Part shown: piece by piece, positions 1 to 8,346 of the stretch
How the letters are laid out: the number at the start of each line of letters is the position of its first letter
Position numbering within the stretch: the first letter of the stretch is position 1
Assembly (NCBI RefSeq): GCF_003116095.1
Contig: NZ_LGRA01000008.1
Span: 76,077 to 140,076, forward strand
DNA from: Azospirillum sp. TSO35-2
GTDB taxonomy: Bacteria; Pseudomonadota; Alphaproteobacteria; Azospirillales; Azospirillaceae
Direction: 5' to 3'
Length of the DNA stretch: 64,000 nt
The notes under the pieces: generated by a model
Database searches by the model: none
Seen by the model: only the letters and a program-made list of their open reading frames with translations
Told to the model about the DNA's origin: nothing
Made by a program: the position numbers and the translations under genes

Positions 1-48
1 GCCCGCGGGCGACGTCGATCGCCGGCCGGCGCGTGGAAACCGAAAGGC

Positions 49-957
49 TCATTCCCGGAAGGTTCCTCTTGTGTCGTCGCTGGCGAGTCCCACGCCGAAA
101 ATCCAGCCCTCGCGCCGGCGCGCCGTGTCGTCGAGGCCGGGCGGGCTCCACGCCTGCGGCCGGGCGGCCAGCCAGCGCAGGCCCGCCGCCGACACCAGCG
201 CGTCGCTGTCATGGTCGCTGACCGCCCCGGTCCGCTCCAGCGGCCGGGAGCCGAGTGGCACCAGCGCGCCGTCCAGATCGGCGGCGTCGCGGATCTTGCG
301 CTGGCCGAAGCCGGTGTGTTTCAGGAACAGGCGGGGGTAGATCTCGACCATCACGCTCCGTCCCGGAGCCGGATCGTCGAAGGGCCAGACCGCCAGCCGC
401 CCCGGCAGCGCCGCCCGCAAGGCGCGCAGCACCCGCATCCCGGCGAGCGCCCCCTTGCCCACCTGTTTGGAGCCGATCAGCTTGTAGGGGCTTTGCGGGT
501 GGCCCAGCCCGTCGGCCCGGCAGGCCCATTCGGTCGCGCGGTGCGGGTCGTCGTACCAGTCCGGCTGCGGCCCGCCGCGCCAGAATCCGGCGCCATGGAC
601 GGCGTGTTCGACGAAGGGGGCGCCGCCGAAGTCCGGCTCGTCCGCGCAGGCCGCCTCCACCGCGTCCCACAGCTCGAAGGCGGTGGCGTCCCCGCCGGGA
701 AAGCCGCGCCCGGCCACCGCGAAGGGCAGGGAAAAGGCGCAGTCGATGCCGACCAGCGCCGGCCCGCGCGCCAGCTCCGCCCGCAGCCAGTCGAACACGG
801 CGGTCCGCGACCACCAGCCGGCGGCCGCCTCGACCAGCGTTGGCGCCTCATCACCCGGCCCGCACGCCGCCACGGCGACGCCGGCGTAGCGTTTGCCGCG
901 TGCCCCCGACCAGTCGATGGCGATGAAACGGCTGAAACCGGGCGCGGGATCGGGCAT
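49..957 (-). CDS. DUF429-like hypothetical protein
   Basis: About 302 residues of unknown function. The N-terminus carries an 'FIAIDWSGARGKRYAGVAV' stretch, and 'LVGIDCAFSLPF' follows near residue 70. This is the pattern of DUF429-like proteins with an RNase H-like fold, in which acidic residues end the first strands. A late 'VSDHDSDALVSA' segment supplies further acidic residues. I start at ATG 957 because it puts the conserved strand about 10 residues in. ATG 1005 is also in frame, and neither start has a clear ribosome binding site. It reads away from the CRISPR array and no partner gene is visible. The family match is by motif only. Confidence 0.6.
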   Translation of the reverse strand: MPDPAPGFSRFIAIDWSGARGKRYAGVAVAACGPGDEAPTLVEAAAGWWSRTAVFDWLRAELARGPALVGIDCAFSLPFAVAGRGFPGGDATAFELWDAVEAACADEPDFGGAPFVEHAVHGAGFWRGGPQPDWYDDPHRATEWACRADGLGHPQSPYKLIGSKQVGKGALAGMRVLRALRAALPGRLAVWPFDDPAPGRSVMVEIYPRLFLKHTGFGQRKIRDAADLDGALVPLGSRPLERTGAVSDHDSDALVSAAGLRWLAARPQAWSPPGLDDTARRREGWIFGVGLASDDTRGTFRE

Positions 958-1121
958 GGGACCGAGGCTGGGGACGAGGATGGGCGATGGCGCCACCCTC
1001 ACCATTAGCCGAGCACCCGGCACCCGGGCAACCGCCATTCCACCGAGCCCCGACCGGATGTGGGCCGCTCGGCGGAACCGCCAGAACGAAAGCAGGCCGA
1101 CGTCGCAGCGATGATCAAGGA

Positions 1122-2591
1122 GCGTCAATGAGGCCCGGGCGTTTGGTGCCCGGGAAGACGGTCATCGAAAACGGGTTGGCCGTCGTCGTGTCACCGCTTC
1201 AATGAGGCCCAGGCATTACTGCCCGGGAAGACGGGGATGTCGACGACGGCTCCCATGGCTCACAGCCCTCCGCTTCAATGAGGCCCAGGCATTACTGCCC
1301 GGGAAGACGGCTAGGTCGTCCACAATCCTATCCTGCTCGAGTTCCGCTTCAATGAGGCCCAGGCATTAGAGTGCGGATCAGAACCGGTGTGGGGCTGAGG
1401 AAAACCAATGGCTTCAGCGCATCGGACCGGGGTTTTGATAGACACTCTTACTGCCCGGGAAGACCCGGAGAACGTCTTCCTTCATGCTGTCCGCGAATTT
1501 CTCGCTTCAATGAGGCCCAGGCATTACTGCCCGGGAAGACATGGCGGTGTCCTCAGGCGGAGGGGGTGGCAGCTTCGAGCTTCAATGAGGCCCAGGCATT
1601 ACTGCCCGGGAAGACGCAAAGGATGCAGTGGATTGCACCGTTTCCGACCCCGAGCTTCAATGAGGCCCAGGCATTACTGCCCGGGAAGACGGCCTGATCC
1701 TGGCGCCTTCCTCGACTGCCGGGCGGCGTGCTTCAATGAGGCCCAGGCATTACTGCCCGGGAAGACTGTCCGGGCAATCGAACAGCGGGTCGCAAATGGA
1801 CGCGCTTCAATGAGGCCCAGGCATTACTGCCCGGGAAGACCAGCAAACCCATCTGAAAGGCACTGCCGGCCAAAGACGGCTTCAATGAGGCCCAGGCATT
1901 ACTGCCCGGGAAGACCCGGCTGCTCGATACGTGGACGCTGAACAACAATCTGGCTTCAATGAGGCCCAGGCATTACTGCCCGGGAAGACGTGTTCGCCGC
2001 CGCCGTCATGGCACATCTCCGGGGGTGAGCTTCAATGAGGCCCAGGCATTACTGCCCGGGAAGACCTTGGCGCAGCAGGATCTGCTCGACGGCTACGACC
2101 GCGCTTCAATGAGGCCCAGGCATTACTGCCCGGGAAGACGCCAGCATCGCCGATATCTGGCGCGGCCCAGGTCACCCCAAGCTTCAATGAGGCCCAGGCA
2201 TTACTGCCCGGGAAGACCCCGCCGCCTGCACCCAGGCCGGCGGCTGCTCGATCGAGCTTCAATGAGGCCCAGGCATTACTGCCCGGGAAGACATGCGCTC
2301 GGCTCCCGCGACAAATCCTGGCAACCTGGCGCTTCAATGAGGCCCAGGCATTACTGCCCGGGAAGACCCAGTTGGTCGGGCGGTTCGGGGTCGATGCCTG
2401 CTCGGAGCTTCAATGAGGCCCAGGCATTACTGCCCGGGAAGACGGCCACGCCGGCGTGATCAAAGACCTGTCCGCCGCGATGCTTCAATGAGGCCCAGGC
2501 ATTACTGCCCGGGAAGACGGCGTCGTTCTCCAGCCGGTAGCGGATTGCGGGCGCGCTTCAATGAGGCCCAGGCATTACTGCCCGGGAAGAC
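1122..2591 (-). CRISPR. CRISPR array, 19 repeats and 18 spacers, no adjacent cas genes
   Basis: Seventeen identical 37-nt repeats (plus strand begins GCTTCAATGAGGCCCAGGCA and ends TTACTGCCCGGGAAGAC), one degenerate repeat at 1122-1159 and one repeat split by an insertion (1346-1368 and 1448-1464). Full repeats start at 1196, 1272, 1504, 1579, 1654, 1730, 1804, 1879, 1953, 2029, 2103, 2181, 2256, 2331, 2407, 2482 and 2555. Spacers are 36-41 nt and all differ. Transcription from the minus strand is favoured. On that strand the repeat folds as CCCGGGCA-GUAA-UGCCUGGG, an 8-bp stem with one G-U pair and a GNRA loop, and ends in ATTGAAGC, resembling the common ATTGAAAC 5' handle. The degenerate repeat then lies at the leader-distal end, as expected. 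The spacer length argues against I-E or I-F; the subtype is otherwise open. Confidence 0.97.
1369..1447. mobile_element. MITE-like 79-bp insertion inside a CRISPR repeat
   Basis: This 79-bp segment interrupts the fourth repeat. Its ends are imperfect inverted repeats: GAGTGCGGATCAGAACC at the left, and GAGTGTCTATCAAAACC read inward from the right. Seventeen positions align with four mismatches. The repeat sequence TTA stands on both sides (1366-1368 and 1448-1450), a 3-bp target duplication. The element is too short to encode a transposase, so it must have been mobilised in trans. A TNA-type 3-bp duplication is known for the IS1031 group of the IS5 family; that assignment is inference. Internal complementarity would let the whole element fold as a long hairpin. 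Confidence 0.88.
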
Positions 2592-2852
2592 AGGTCGTTT
2601 TCCAATCCCCTGTGCCGGAACGGGGAATCGGTGTGTTTTCGAGCGGTTCCCGATTCTGGCGGGTTGGTCAGGTTTTTCGATCCTGCTTCGTTCTGAACGA
2701 TGTCAAAGATCCCAGCGAAATCAACGGCCGAGCCCGCGCGAGCGGTGCCGGAGGTTTCGGGTGTGCCGGACCGCTCGCATCGGCGGGCGGCGGTGCATGC
2801 TAGCACGCGTGCCGCTTGCGGTTCCATCGCGGTGTCGCAGCCGGGGGATGCC
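2592..2852 (-). promoter_or_regulatory. Probable CRISPR leader region
   Basis: This is the non-coding gap between the last intact repeat and the dnaE stop codon. If the array is transcribed from the minus strand, its leader and promoter lie here. About 130 bases next to the array (2592-2730) are less GC-rich than the flanking genes and contain T-runs such as TCGTTTTCC and GGTTTTTCGATCC. I could not identify a specific promoter, and no gene is convincing in this stretch. Confidence 0.5.
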
Positions 2853-5800
2853 TCACAGCTCCGCCACCTCCACCACGCCCGGCACCGCCTTCAGGGCGGA
2901 GCGGCTTTGCGCGGTGATGGTGTAGCTGCCGGGCAACTCGATCTCGACCTCCTTCAGCGGGTCGATCTCGACCAGCAGGTTGATGCGGCTGCGGCCGCGC
3001 GACAGCCGTTCCAGCGTGGCGCGCAGCGGCTCGATCGGGGCCTCGTCGCGCAGCACCACGCGCAGGCCGGCGCTGACCGAGGCGACGGCCTCTTCCAGCG
3101 GCTTGATCTCCTGGCAGGTCAGGCGGACCTCTTCGCCGTTCAACTGGGCGTCGACGGTCATCAGCACCGGGCGGCCGGGTTCCAGCAGGTCGCGGTTGGC
3201 GGCCAGCACCTCGGAGAACAGCGTCACCTCATAACCGCCGGTGGCGTCCGACAGCTCGACGAAGGCGAAGCGGTTGCCGGACTTGGCGGTCTTCTCCTTC
3301 TTCGACACGACGATGCCGGCCATCTTGTAGCGGGTCGAGCCGCCCCGGGCGATGGCGGTCTGCAGCTCGGCGGAGCGCACCACCTTCATCCGGCCGAGCG
3401 GCCCGGAATAGGCGTCCAGCGGGTGGGCCGACAGGTAGAAGCCGATGGAGCCGAACTCGTGCTTCAGCTTCTCCAGCGGTTCCCAGTCCTTGACCTTGGG
3501 CAGGTCGGGTTCCGGCAGGCCGCCGCCACCGCCGCCGAACAGGTTGCCGATGCCGCTGTCGCGCTCCGCCGCCTCGGCCTGGGCGTAGCGGATGATGGTC
3601 TCCAGCGCGGCGTGGACCTGGGCGCGGTTGGGGTTCAGCCCGTCGAAGGCGCCGGCGCAGGCCAGGTTTTCCAACTGGCGCTTGTTGATGGTCTTGAGGT
3701 CGAGCCGGCGGGCGAAGTCGAACAGGCTCTTGTAGGGGCCGTTCTTCCGCCGCTCCTCCACCACCGCGCGCATGGCCGGCTGGCCGACGCCCTTGACCGC
3801 GGCGAGCGCGTAGCGCACCGCCTTGCTGCCGTCGGGCAGCAGCTCCACCCCGAAGATCGCGTCGGACCGGTTGATGTCCGGCGTCAGCAGCCGGACGCGC
3901 AGCCGCGCCAGCTCCTGCCGGAAGACGTTCAGCTTGTCGGTGTTGCCGAGGTCGAGCGTCATCGACGCCGCCATGAACTCCACCGGGTGGTTCGCCTTCA
4001 GGTAGGCGGTGTGGTAGGCGACCAGCGCGTAGGCGGCGGCGTGGGACTTGTTGAAGCCGTAGCCGGCGAACTTGTTGACCTGATCGAAGATCATGCTGGC
4101 GCGGTCGGGGTCGACGCCGCGCCCGGCGGCGCCCTCGATGAACTTGCCGCGCTCCTTGTCCATCTCCTCCTTGATCTTCTTGCCCATGGCGCGGCGCAGA
4201 AGATCGGCGCCGCCCAGCGAATAGCCGGACAGCACCTGGGCGATCTGCATGACCTGTTCCTGGTAGATCATGATCCCGAAGGTTTCCTTCAGGATGCCTT
4301 CCAGGCTGTCATGCATGTAGTCGGGCTTTTCCTCCCCGTTCTTGACCCGGATGTATTTCGGGATGTTGTCCATCGGGCCGGGGCGGTACAGCGACACCAG
4401 CGCGATGATGTCCTCCAGCCGGTTCGGCTTCATCCGGCGCAGCACGTCGCGCATGCCGGAGCTTTCCAGCTGGAACACGCCGGTCGCCTCGGCGCGGCTG
4501 AGAAGCTGGTAGCTCTTCTCGTCGTCCAGCGGGACGGTGGTCAGGTCGGGCTTCTCGGCGATCAGGTCGACCGCGGTCTTCAGCACGGTCAGCGTCTTCA
4601 GGCCGAGGAAGTCGAACTTCACCAGTCCGGCCTGCTCGACATACTTCATGTTGAACTGGGTGACCGGCATGTCCGACCGCGGGTCGCGGTACAGCGGCAC
4701 CAGGTCGTGCAGCGGCCGGTCGGAGATCACCACGCCCGCCGCGTGGGTCGAGGCGTGGCGGTACAGCCCTTCCAGCCGCAGCGCGATGCCGATCAGGTGG
4801 CGGACGGTGTCGTCGCTGTCGCGCGCCTGCCGCAGCATCTCCTCGCTGTCCAGCGCCTGCTGCAGCGTGACCGGGTTGGCCGGGTTGTTCGGCACCATCT
4901 TGCAGATCTTGTCGACCTGCCCGTAGGGCATCTGCAGCACGCGGCCGACGTCGCGCAGCACGGCGCGCGCCTGCAGCTTGCCGAAGGTGATGATCTGGGC
5001 GACGCGGTCGTAGCCGTACTTGTTCTGGACGTAGCGGATGACCTCTTCGCGGCGGTCCTGGCAGAAGTCGATGTCGAAGTCGGGCATCGACACGCGTTCC
5101 GGGTTCAGGAAGCGTTCGAACAGCAGGCCGAAGCGCAGCGGGTCGAGGTCGGTGATGGTCAGCGCCCAGGCGACGACGGAGCCGGCGCCCGAACCGCGGC
5201 CCGGCCCGACCGGGATGTCCTGGTTCTTCGCCCATTTGATGAAGTCCGACACGATCAGGAAGTAGCCGGGGAACTTCATCGAGACGATGACGTCCAGCTC
5301 GAACTCCAGCCGGTCGAAGTAGGTCTTGCGGGTCTCATCCCGCTGTTCCGGCGTCATCTCGGGCGTGTAGACGACCTTTTCCAGCCGCATCTCCAGCCCG
5401 GCGCGCGACTGGGCGCGCAGCTCGTCATCCTCGGTCCGGCCGCCTTCGCAGGCGAACGGCGGCAGGATCGGCTTGATCGGCTTCAGCAGGAAGGAGCAGC
5501 GCCGGGCGATGGCCACCGTGTTGTCCACCGCCTCCGGCAGGTCGGCGAACAGCAGCCGCATCTCCTCCGCCGACTTGAAGCGGTGGTCGGGGGTCAGGCG
5601 GCGGCGGTCCTCCTGGCTGAGATAGGCGCCCTCGGCGATGCAGAGCAGCGCGTCGTGCGCCTCGTACATGTCCTCGGTGGCGAAATAGCAGTCGTTGGTG
5701 GCGACCAGCGGCAGGTCGTGGGCGTAGGCGAGGTCGATCAGCGCCGGCTCGATGGCGTTTTCCAGCGTGGCGAAATGGCCGCGCCCGCCCTCGTGCCGCT

Positions 5801-6344
5801 GCAGCTCGACATAGAGCCGGCCGGGGAACAGCGCCTTCAGCCGTTCCAGAACCTCCAGCGCCAGATCCGCCTGCCCCTCGCCCAGCAGCCGGCCGACCGA
5901 TCCGCCGGGGCCGCCGGTCAGCGCGATCAGCCCGCCGGAATGACCCTCCAGCGCCTCCAGCGGCACCTGGGGGCCGGCCAGCGGGTCGGATTCCAGGAAG
6001 GCCTTGGACACCAGCTTCATCAGGTTGCGGTAGCCCTCGTCGTTCTGGCAGAGCAGGACGATCTGGTCGGGGGTGGACGCCGCCTTGCCGGGCAGGCCGG
6101 GCCGGGTCTGGGCCGGGCCGACGCGGGTGATGCCCAGCACGGTGCCGATGATCGGCTGGATTCCGGTGTCGGCGGCGGCCAGGGCGAACTCCAGCGCGCC
6201 GAACAGGTTGCCGGTGTCGGTGACCGCGACGGCCGGCATCTGCTGCTTGTGGCAGAGCTTGACCAGCTCCTTCACCTTGATGGCGCCTTCCGACAGCGAA
6301 TAGGCGGAGTGGACGCGCAGGTGGATGAAGTCGGCGTGGGGCAT
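2853..6344 (-). CDS. dnaE: DNA polymerase III subunit alpha
   Basis: The 1163-residue catalytic subunit of the replicative polymerase, close to the usual DnaE length. It begins 'MPHADFIHLRVHSAYSLSEG', the typical start of the N-terminal PHP domain. The palm domain has 'PDFDIDFCQDRR', with the metal-binding aspartates. The thumb and fingers follow, with 'GYGFNKSHAAAYA', then the tandem HhH motifs, the OB fold and the C-terminal tau-binding region. An open frame continues upstream to 6596, but it translates 24-bp tandem repeats and lacks family similarity, so I start at ATG 6344. No good ribosome binding site precedes it. A CRISPR array lies downstream, unrelated in function. Confidence 0.97.
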   Translation of the reverse strand: MPHADFIHLRVHSAYSLSEGAIKVKELVKLCHKQQMPAVAVTDTGNLFGALEFALAAADTGIQPIIGTVLGITRVGPAQTRPGLPGKAASTPDQIVLLCQNDEGYRNLMKLVSKAFLESDPLAGPQVPLEALEGHSGGLIALTGGPGGSVGRLLGEGQADLALEVLERLKALFPGRLYVELQRHEGGRGHFATLENAIEPALIDLAYAHDLPLVATNDCYFATEDMYEAHDALLCIAEGAYLSQEDRRRLTPDHRFKSAEEMRLLFADLPEAVDNTVAIARRCSFLLKPIKPILPPFACEGGRTEDDELRAQSRAGLEMRLEKVVYTPEMTPEQRDETRKTYFDRLEFELDVIVSMKFPGYFLIVSDFIKWAKNQDIPVGPGRGSGAGSVVAWALTITDLDPLRFGLLFERFLNPERVSMPDFDIDFCQDRREEVIRYVQNKYGYDRVAQIITFGKLQARAVLRDVGRVLQMPYGQVDKICKMVPNNPANPVTLQQALDSEEMLRQARDSDDTVRHLIGIALRLEGLYRHASTHAAGVVISDRPLHDLVPLYRDPRSDMPVTQFNMKYVEQAGLVKFDFLGLKTLTVLKTAVDLIAEKPDLTTVPLDDEKSYQLLSRAEATGVFQLESSGMRDVLRRMKPNRLEDIIALVSLYRPGPMDNIPKYIRVKNGEEKPDYMHDSLEGILKETFGIMIYQEQVMQIAQVLSGYSLGGADLLRRAMGKKIKEEMDKERGKFIEGAAGRGVDPDRASMIFDQVNKFAGYGFNKSHAAAYALVAYHTAYLKANHPVEFMAASMTLDLGNTDKLNVFRQELARLRVRLLTPDINRSDAIFGVELLPDGSKAVRYALAAVKGVGQPAMRAVVEERRKNGPYKSLFDFARRLDLKTINKRQLENLACAGAFDGLNPNRAQVHAALETIIRYAQAEAAERDSGIGNLFGGGGGGLPEPDLPKVKDWEPLEKLKHEFGSIGFYLSAHPLDAYSGPLGRMKVVRSAELQTAIARGGSTRYKMAGIVVSKKEKTAKSGNRFAFVELSDATGGYEVTLFSEVLAANRDLLEPGRPVLMTVDAQLNGEEVRLTCQEIKPLEEAVASVSAGLRVVLRDEAPIEPLRATLERLSRGRSRINLLVEIDPLKEVEIELPGSYTITAQSRSALKAVPGVVEVAEL

Positions 6345-6399
6345 GACGACCGTGGGGCATCGTGACGGGGCCCCCGGTTCTAGCACAGCCCGGGCGGTT

Positions 6400-6471
6400 C
6401 CCGCGACCGTGAGGTCGCCACTGCCCGCGACCGTGAGGTCGCCGCCGCCCGCGACCGTGAGGTCGCCGCCG
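6400..6471. repeat. Three tandem 24-bp repeats, each a palindrome
   Basis: Units at 6400-6423, 6424-6447 and 6448-6471 each hold GCGACC-GTGA-GGTCGC, a perfect 6-bp inverted repeat with a 4-base spacer. A fourth, decayed copy (GCGACCGTCGC) starts at 6475. The array lies between divergent dnaE and a lipoprotein gene, so it could be a multi-site operator or a set of RNA hairpins in the dnaE leader. The 24-bp period is a multiple of three, and the minus strand is open as an eight-residue repeat. A translated N-terminal extension of DnaE is therefore possible but unlikely. Confidence 0.85.
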
Positions 6472-6574
6472 CCAGCGACCGTCGCCCGACGGATGCGAAC
6501 GTGGTATGCAGGACGCCGCAACGGGACGCCGTAACAGACGCCGTAACGAAACCAGGGATGGGGAGGACGCCGCG

Positions 6575-7243
6575 ATGGATCGGCCGCACCTTGCACCCGT
6601 CGCCCGACCGCGGTTGGCCCTCCGGGGCCGCCGGACCGTCCGGGCGGCGACGCCTTTGACCCTGCTGACCGGCCTCGCGCTGGCGCTTGCCGCCTGCGAG
6701 ACGGTGCCGCCGCCGCCCGCCGCCCCGCCCGCCGCCGCCGGGCTGGCGGACGGCCCGGCCAAGCCGTTCGGCACCGGCAAGGGCTGGACCGTCACCGTCC
6801 ACACGCCGCCCGGCGGCAAGCCCTTTTGCGTGGCGGAACGCGGCCGGCCGGGGGAGGCGCCCGATGGTGCGCCCGCCGGCACGCCGCCGGGCACGCCGCG
6901 TCTGGCCTTCCGCGCCGGGGCGGCGGAGTCGGGCTTCATCCTGTCCGGCTTCACGCCGTCCGACAGCGGCGCGACCGTCAAGCCGGGCGAACGCTACGAC
7001 CTGGTCGCCAGCCTCGACCAGGGGGCCCGCCTGACGCTGAGCGCCCGCGGCCTGCCGGACGGCAGCCTGTACGTCGCGGTGCCGACCAAGAGCTACCTGG
7101 ACGAGTTCGAGGCGCTGGCCCGCGGCCGCCGCGTCGGCTTCCGCAGCACCGGGCTGGGCGAACTGGGCACGGCGCTGCTGTCCGGCACTTCCTGGGCGAT
7201 CAACGCGTCCGACGAATGCCGGATCCTGCACGCCGATTCGTGA
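6575..7243 (+). CDS. Putative outer-membrane lipoprotein of unknown function
   Basis: About 222 residues. A basic N-terminus is followed by a hydrophobic segment ending 'GLALALAAC', a good lipobox with Cys about residue 43, then a Pro/Ala-rich linker. The mature part opens with 'GKGWTVTVHTPPGGKPFCVAERG' and has a second Cys near the end ('ASDECRIL'), so a disulfide is plausible. The layout recalls invasion-associated locus B-like periplasmic domains, but I cannot assign a family firmly. The ATG at 6575 is preceded by GGGGAGGA and leaves a signal peptide of acceptable if long size. The gene is divergent from dnaE across the palindrome array. Confidence 0.65.
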   Translation: MDRPHLAPVARPRLALRGRRTVRAATPLTLLTGLALALAACETVPPPPAAPPAAAGLADGPAKPFGTGKGWTVTVHTPPGGKPFCVAERGRPGEAPDGAPAGTPPGTPRLAFRAGAAESGFILSGFTPSDSGATVKPGERYDLVASLDQGARLTLSARGLPDGSLYVAVPTKSYLDEFEALARGRRVGFRSTGLGELGTALLSGTSWAINASDECRILHADS

Positions 7244-7361
7244 CCACCCCGTCGCCGCCCCCGCCCGTGGGCGGCAACCCCGGCGCGCAGGCCAGCCACG
7301 CGATGGACGCGAGGTGGTGACGCATTGACCATTTCGGGGATGCCCGTTTAGCCTCTCCACC

Positions 7362-8243
7362 ATGCGCGCTTCCCACATCCTGCTCGCCGTGGCGGTCGCC
7401 GCCGTCTGGGGCTTCAACTTCGTCGCGATCAAGGTCGGATTGCGCGATTTCCCGCCGCTGCTGTTCTCGTGCCTGCGCTTCGCGCTGGCGGCGCTGCCGC
7501 TGCTGGTGCTGGGCTGGCGGCAGGGGCCGCCGGTGCCCTGGCGCCTGGTGATCGGCATCGGCGTGATGCTGGGGGTGGTGAAGTTCCCGCTGCTGTTCCT
7601 GGGCATCGATGTCGGCATGCCGGCGGGGCTCGCCTCGCTGGTGCTGCAGGCGCAGGCCTTCTTCACCGCCATCTTCGCGGCCTTCGCGCTGGGTGACCGG
7701 CCGGGACCGCGCCAGATCCTGGGCATGCTGGTGGCGTTCGCCGGCGTCGGCCTGATCGCGACCGAGCTGCCGGCCGGCGAATCGTTGCTCGGCCTTGGCC
7801 TGACGCTGGCGGCGGCGGCGGCCTGGGGGGTGTCCAACATCCTGATGAAGCAGGCCAAGGCCCCCGACCTGTTCCGCCTGATGGTCTGGGTCAGCCTGAT
7901 CCCGCCGCTGCCGCTGCTGATCCTGTCGGCGGCGCTGGAGGGGCCGGACCGCATCGTCCATGCCTTCACCACCCTGACGCTCGTCGGGGTCGGCTCGCTG
8001 CTCTACATCGCGGCGGCGGCGACCCTGTTCGGCTTCGCCGCCTGGGGTTTCCTGATGCGGCACTACCCGGCCAGCCTGGTGGCGCCCTTCTCGCTGCTGG
8101 TGCCGATCTTCGGCATGAGTTCCAGCGCGCTGTTCCTGGGCGAGACCTTCACCACCGCCAAGCTGGCCGGCGGCGTGCTGGTCTTCGCCGGCCTTGCCCT
8201 GTCGGTGCTGAAACTGCCGGCCCCGGCGCGGGTGCGGGCCTGA
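7362..8243 (+). CDS. EamA-family (DMT) membrane transporter
   Basis: A 293-residue inner-membrane protein with about ten hydrophobic segments arranged as two EamA repeats. It begins 'HILLAVAVAAVWGFNFVAIK', and the second half begins at 'LGLGLTLAAAAAWGVSNILMKQ'. The paired 'AxxWG' signatures at the head of each half are typical of the drug/metabolite transporter superfamily, which mostly exports amino acids or other metabolites. Substrate cannot be read from the sequence. The length is normal. The gene stands alone, between a lipoprotein gene and a hybrid kinase read in the same direction. Confidence 0.9.
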   Translation: MRASHILLAVAVAAVWGFNFVAIKVGLRDFPPLLFSCLRFALAALPLLVLGWRQGPPVPWRLVIGIGVMLGVVKFPLLFLGIDVGMPAGLASLVLQAQAFFTAIFAAFALGDRPGPRQILGMLVAFAGVGLIATELPAGESLLGLGLTLAAAAAWGVSNILMKQAKAPDLFRLMVWVSLIPPLPLLILSAALEGPDRIVHAFTTLTLVGVGSLLYIAAAATLFGFAAWGFLMRHYPASLVAPFSLLVPIFGMSSSALFLGETFTTAKLAGGVLVFAGLALSVLKLPAPARVRA

Positions 8244-8346
8244 GCCGTCGTCCGGTAAAGGTCCTATTAACCTTGACGCTCTTGACGGGGCGTTGTGGCC
8301 TCCAGATCATCGCGGCCGAGCAGGCCCTTCAGATCGCCGGCACACC

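Noticed and set aside
1375..1380. TGATCC on the minus strand inside the MITE-like element
   Set aside because: No CGTA box at the required 16-base distance; it falls within the terminal inverted repeat.
1408..1941. Open frames over the CRISPR array that translate to repeated 'RPRHYCPG' or 'FNEAQALLPGK' units
   Set aside because: The periodicity comes from the 37-nt repeats read through; spacers give unrelated sequence and there is no initiation signal.
2700..6365. 1221-codon open frame on the plus strand, antisense to dnaE
   Set aside because: Its translation is low-complexity Gln/His/Val/Arg-rich sequence typical of the antisense of high-GC genes, while the minus strand encodes a full DnaE.
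6345..6596. N-terminal extension of DnaE through the tandem repeats
   Set aside because: The family N-terminus begins at 6344 and the extension is repetitive and Arg-rich. Kept only as a minor alternative in the findings.
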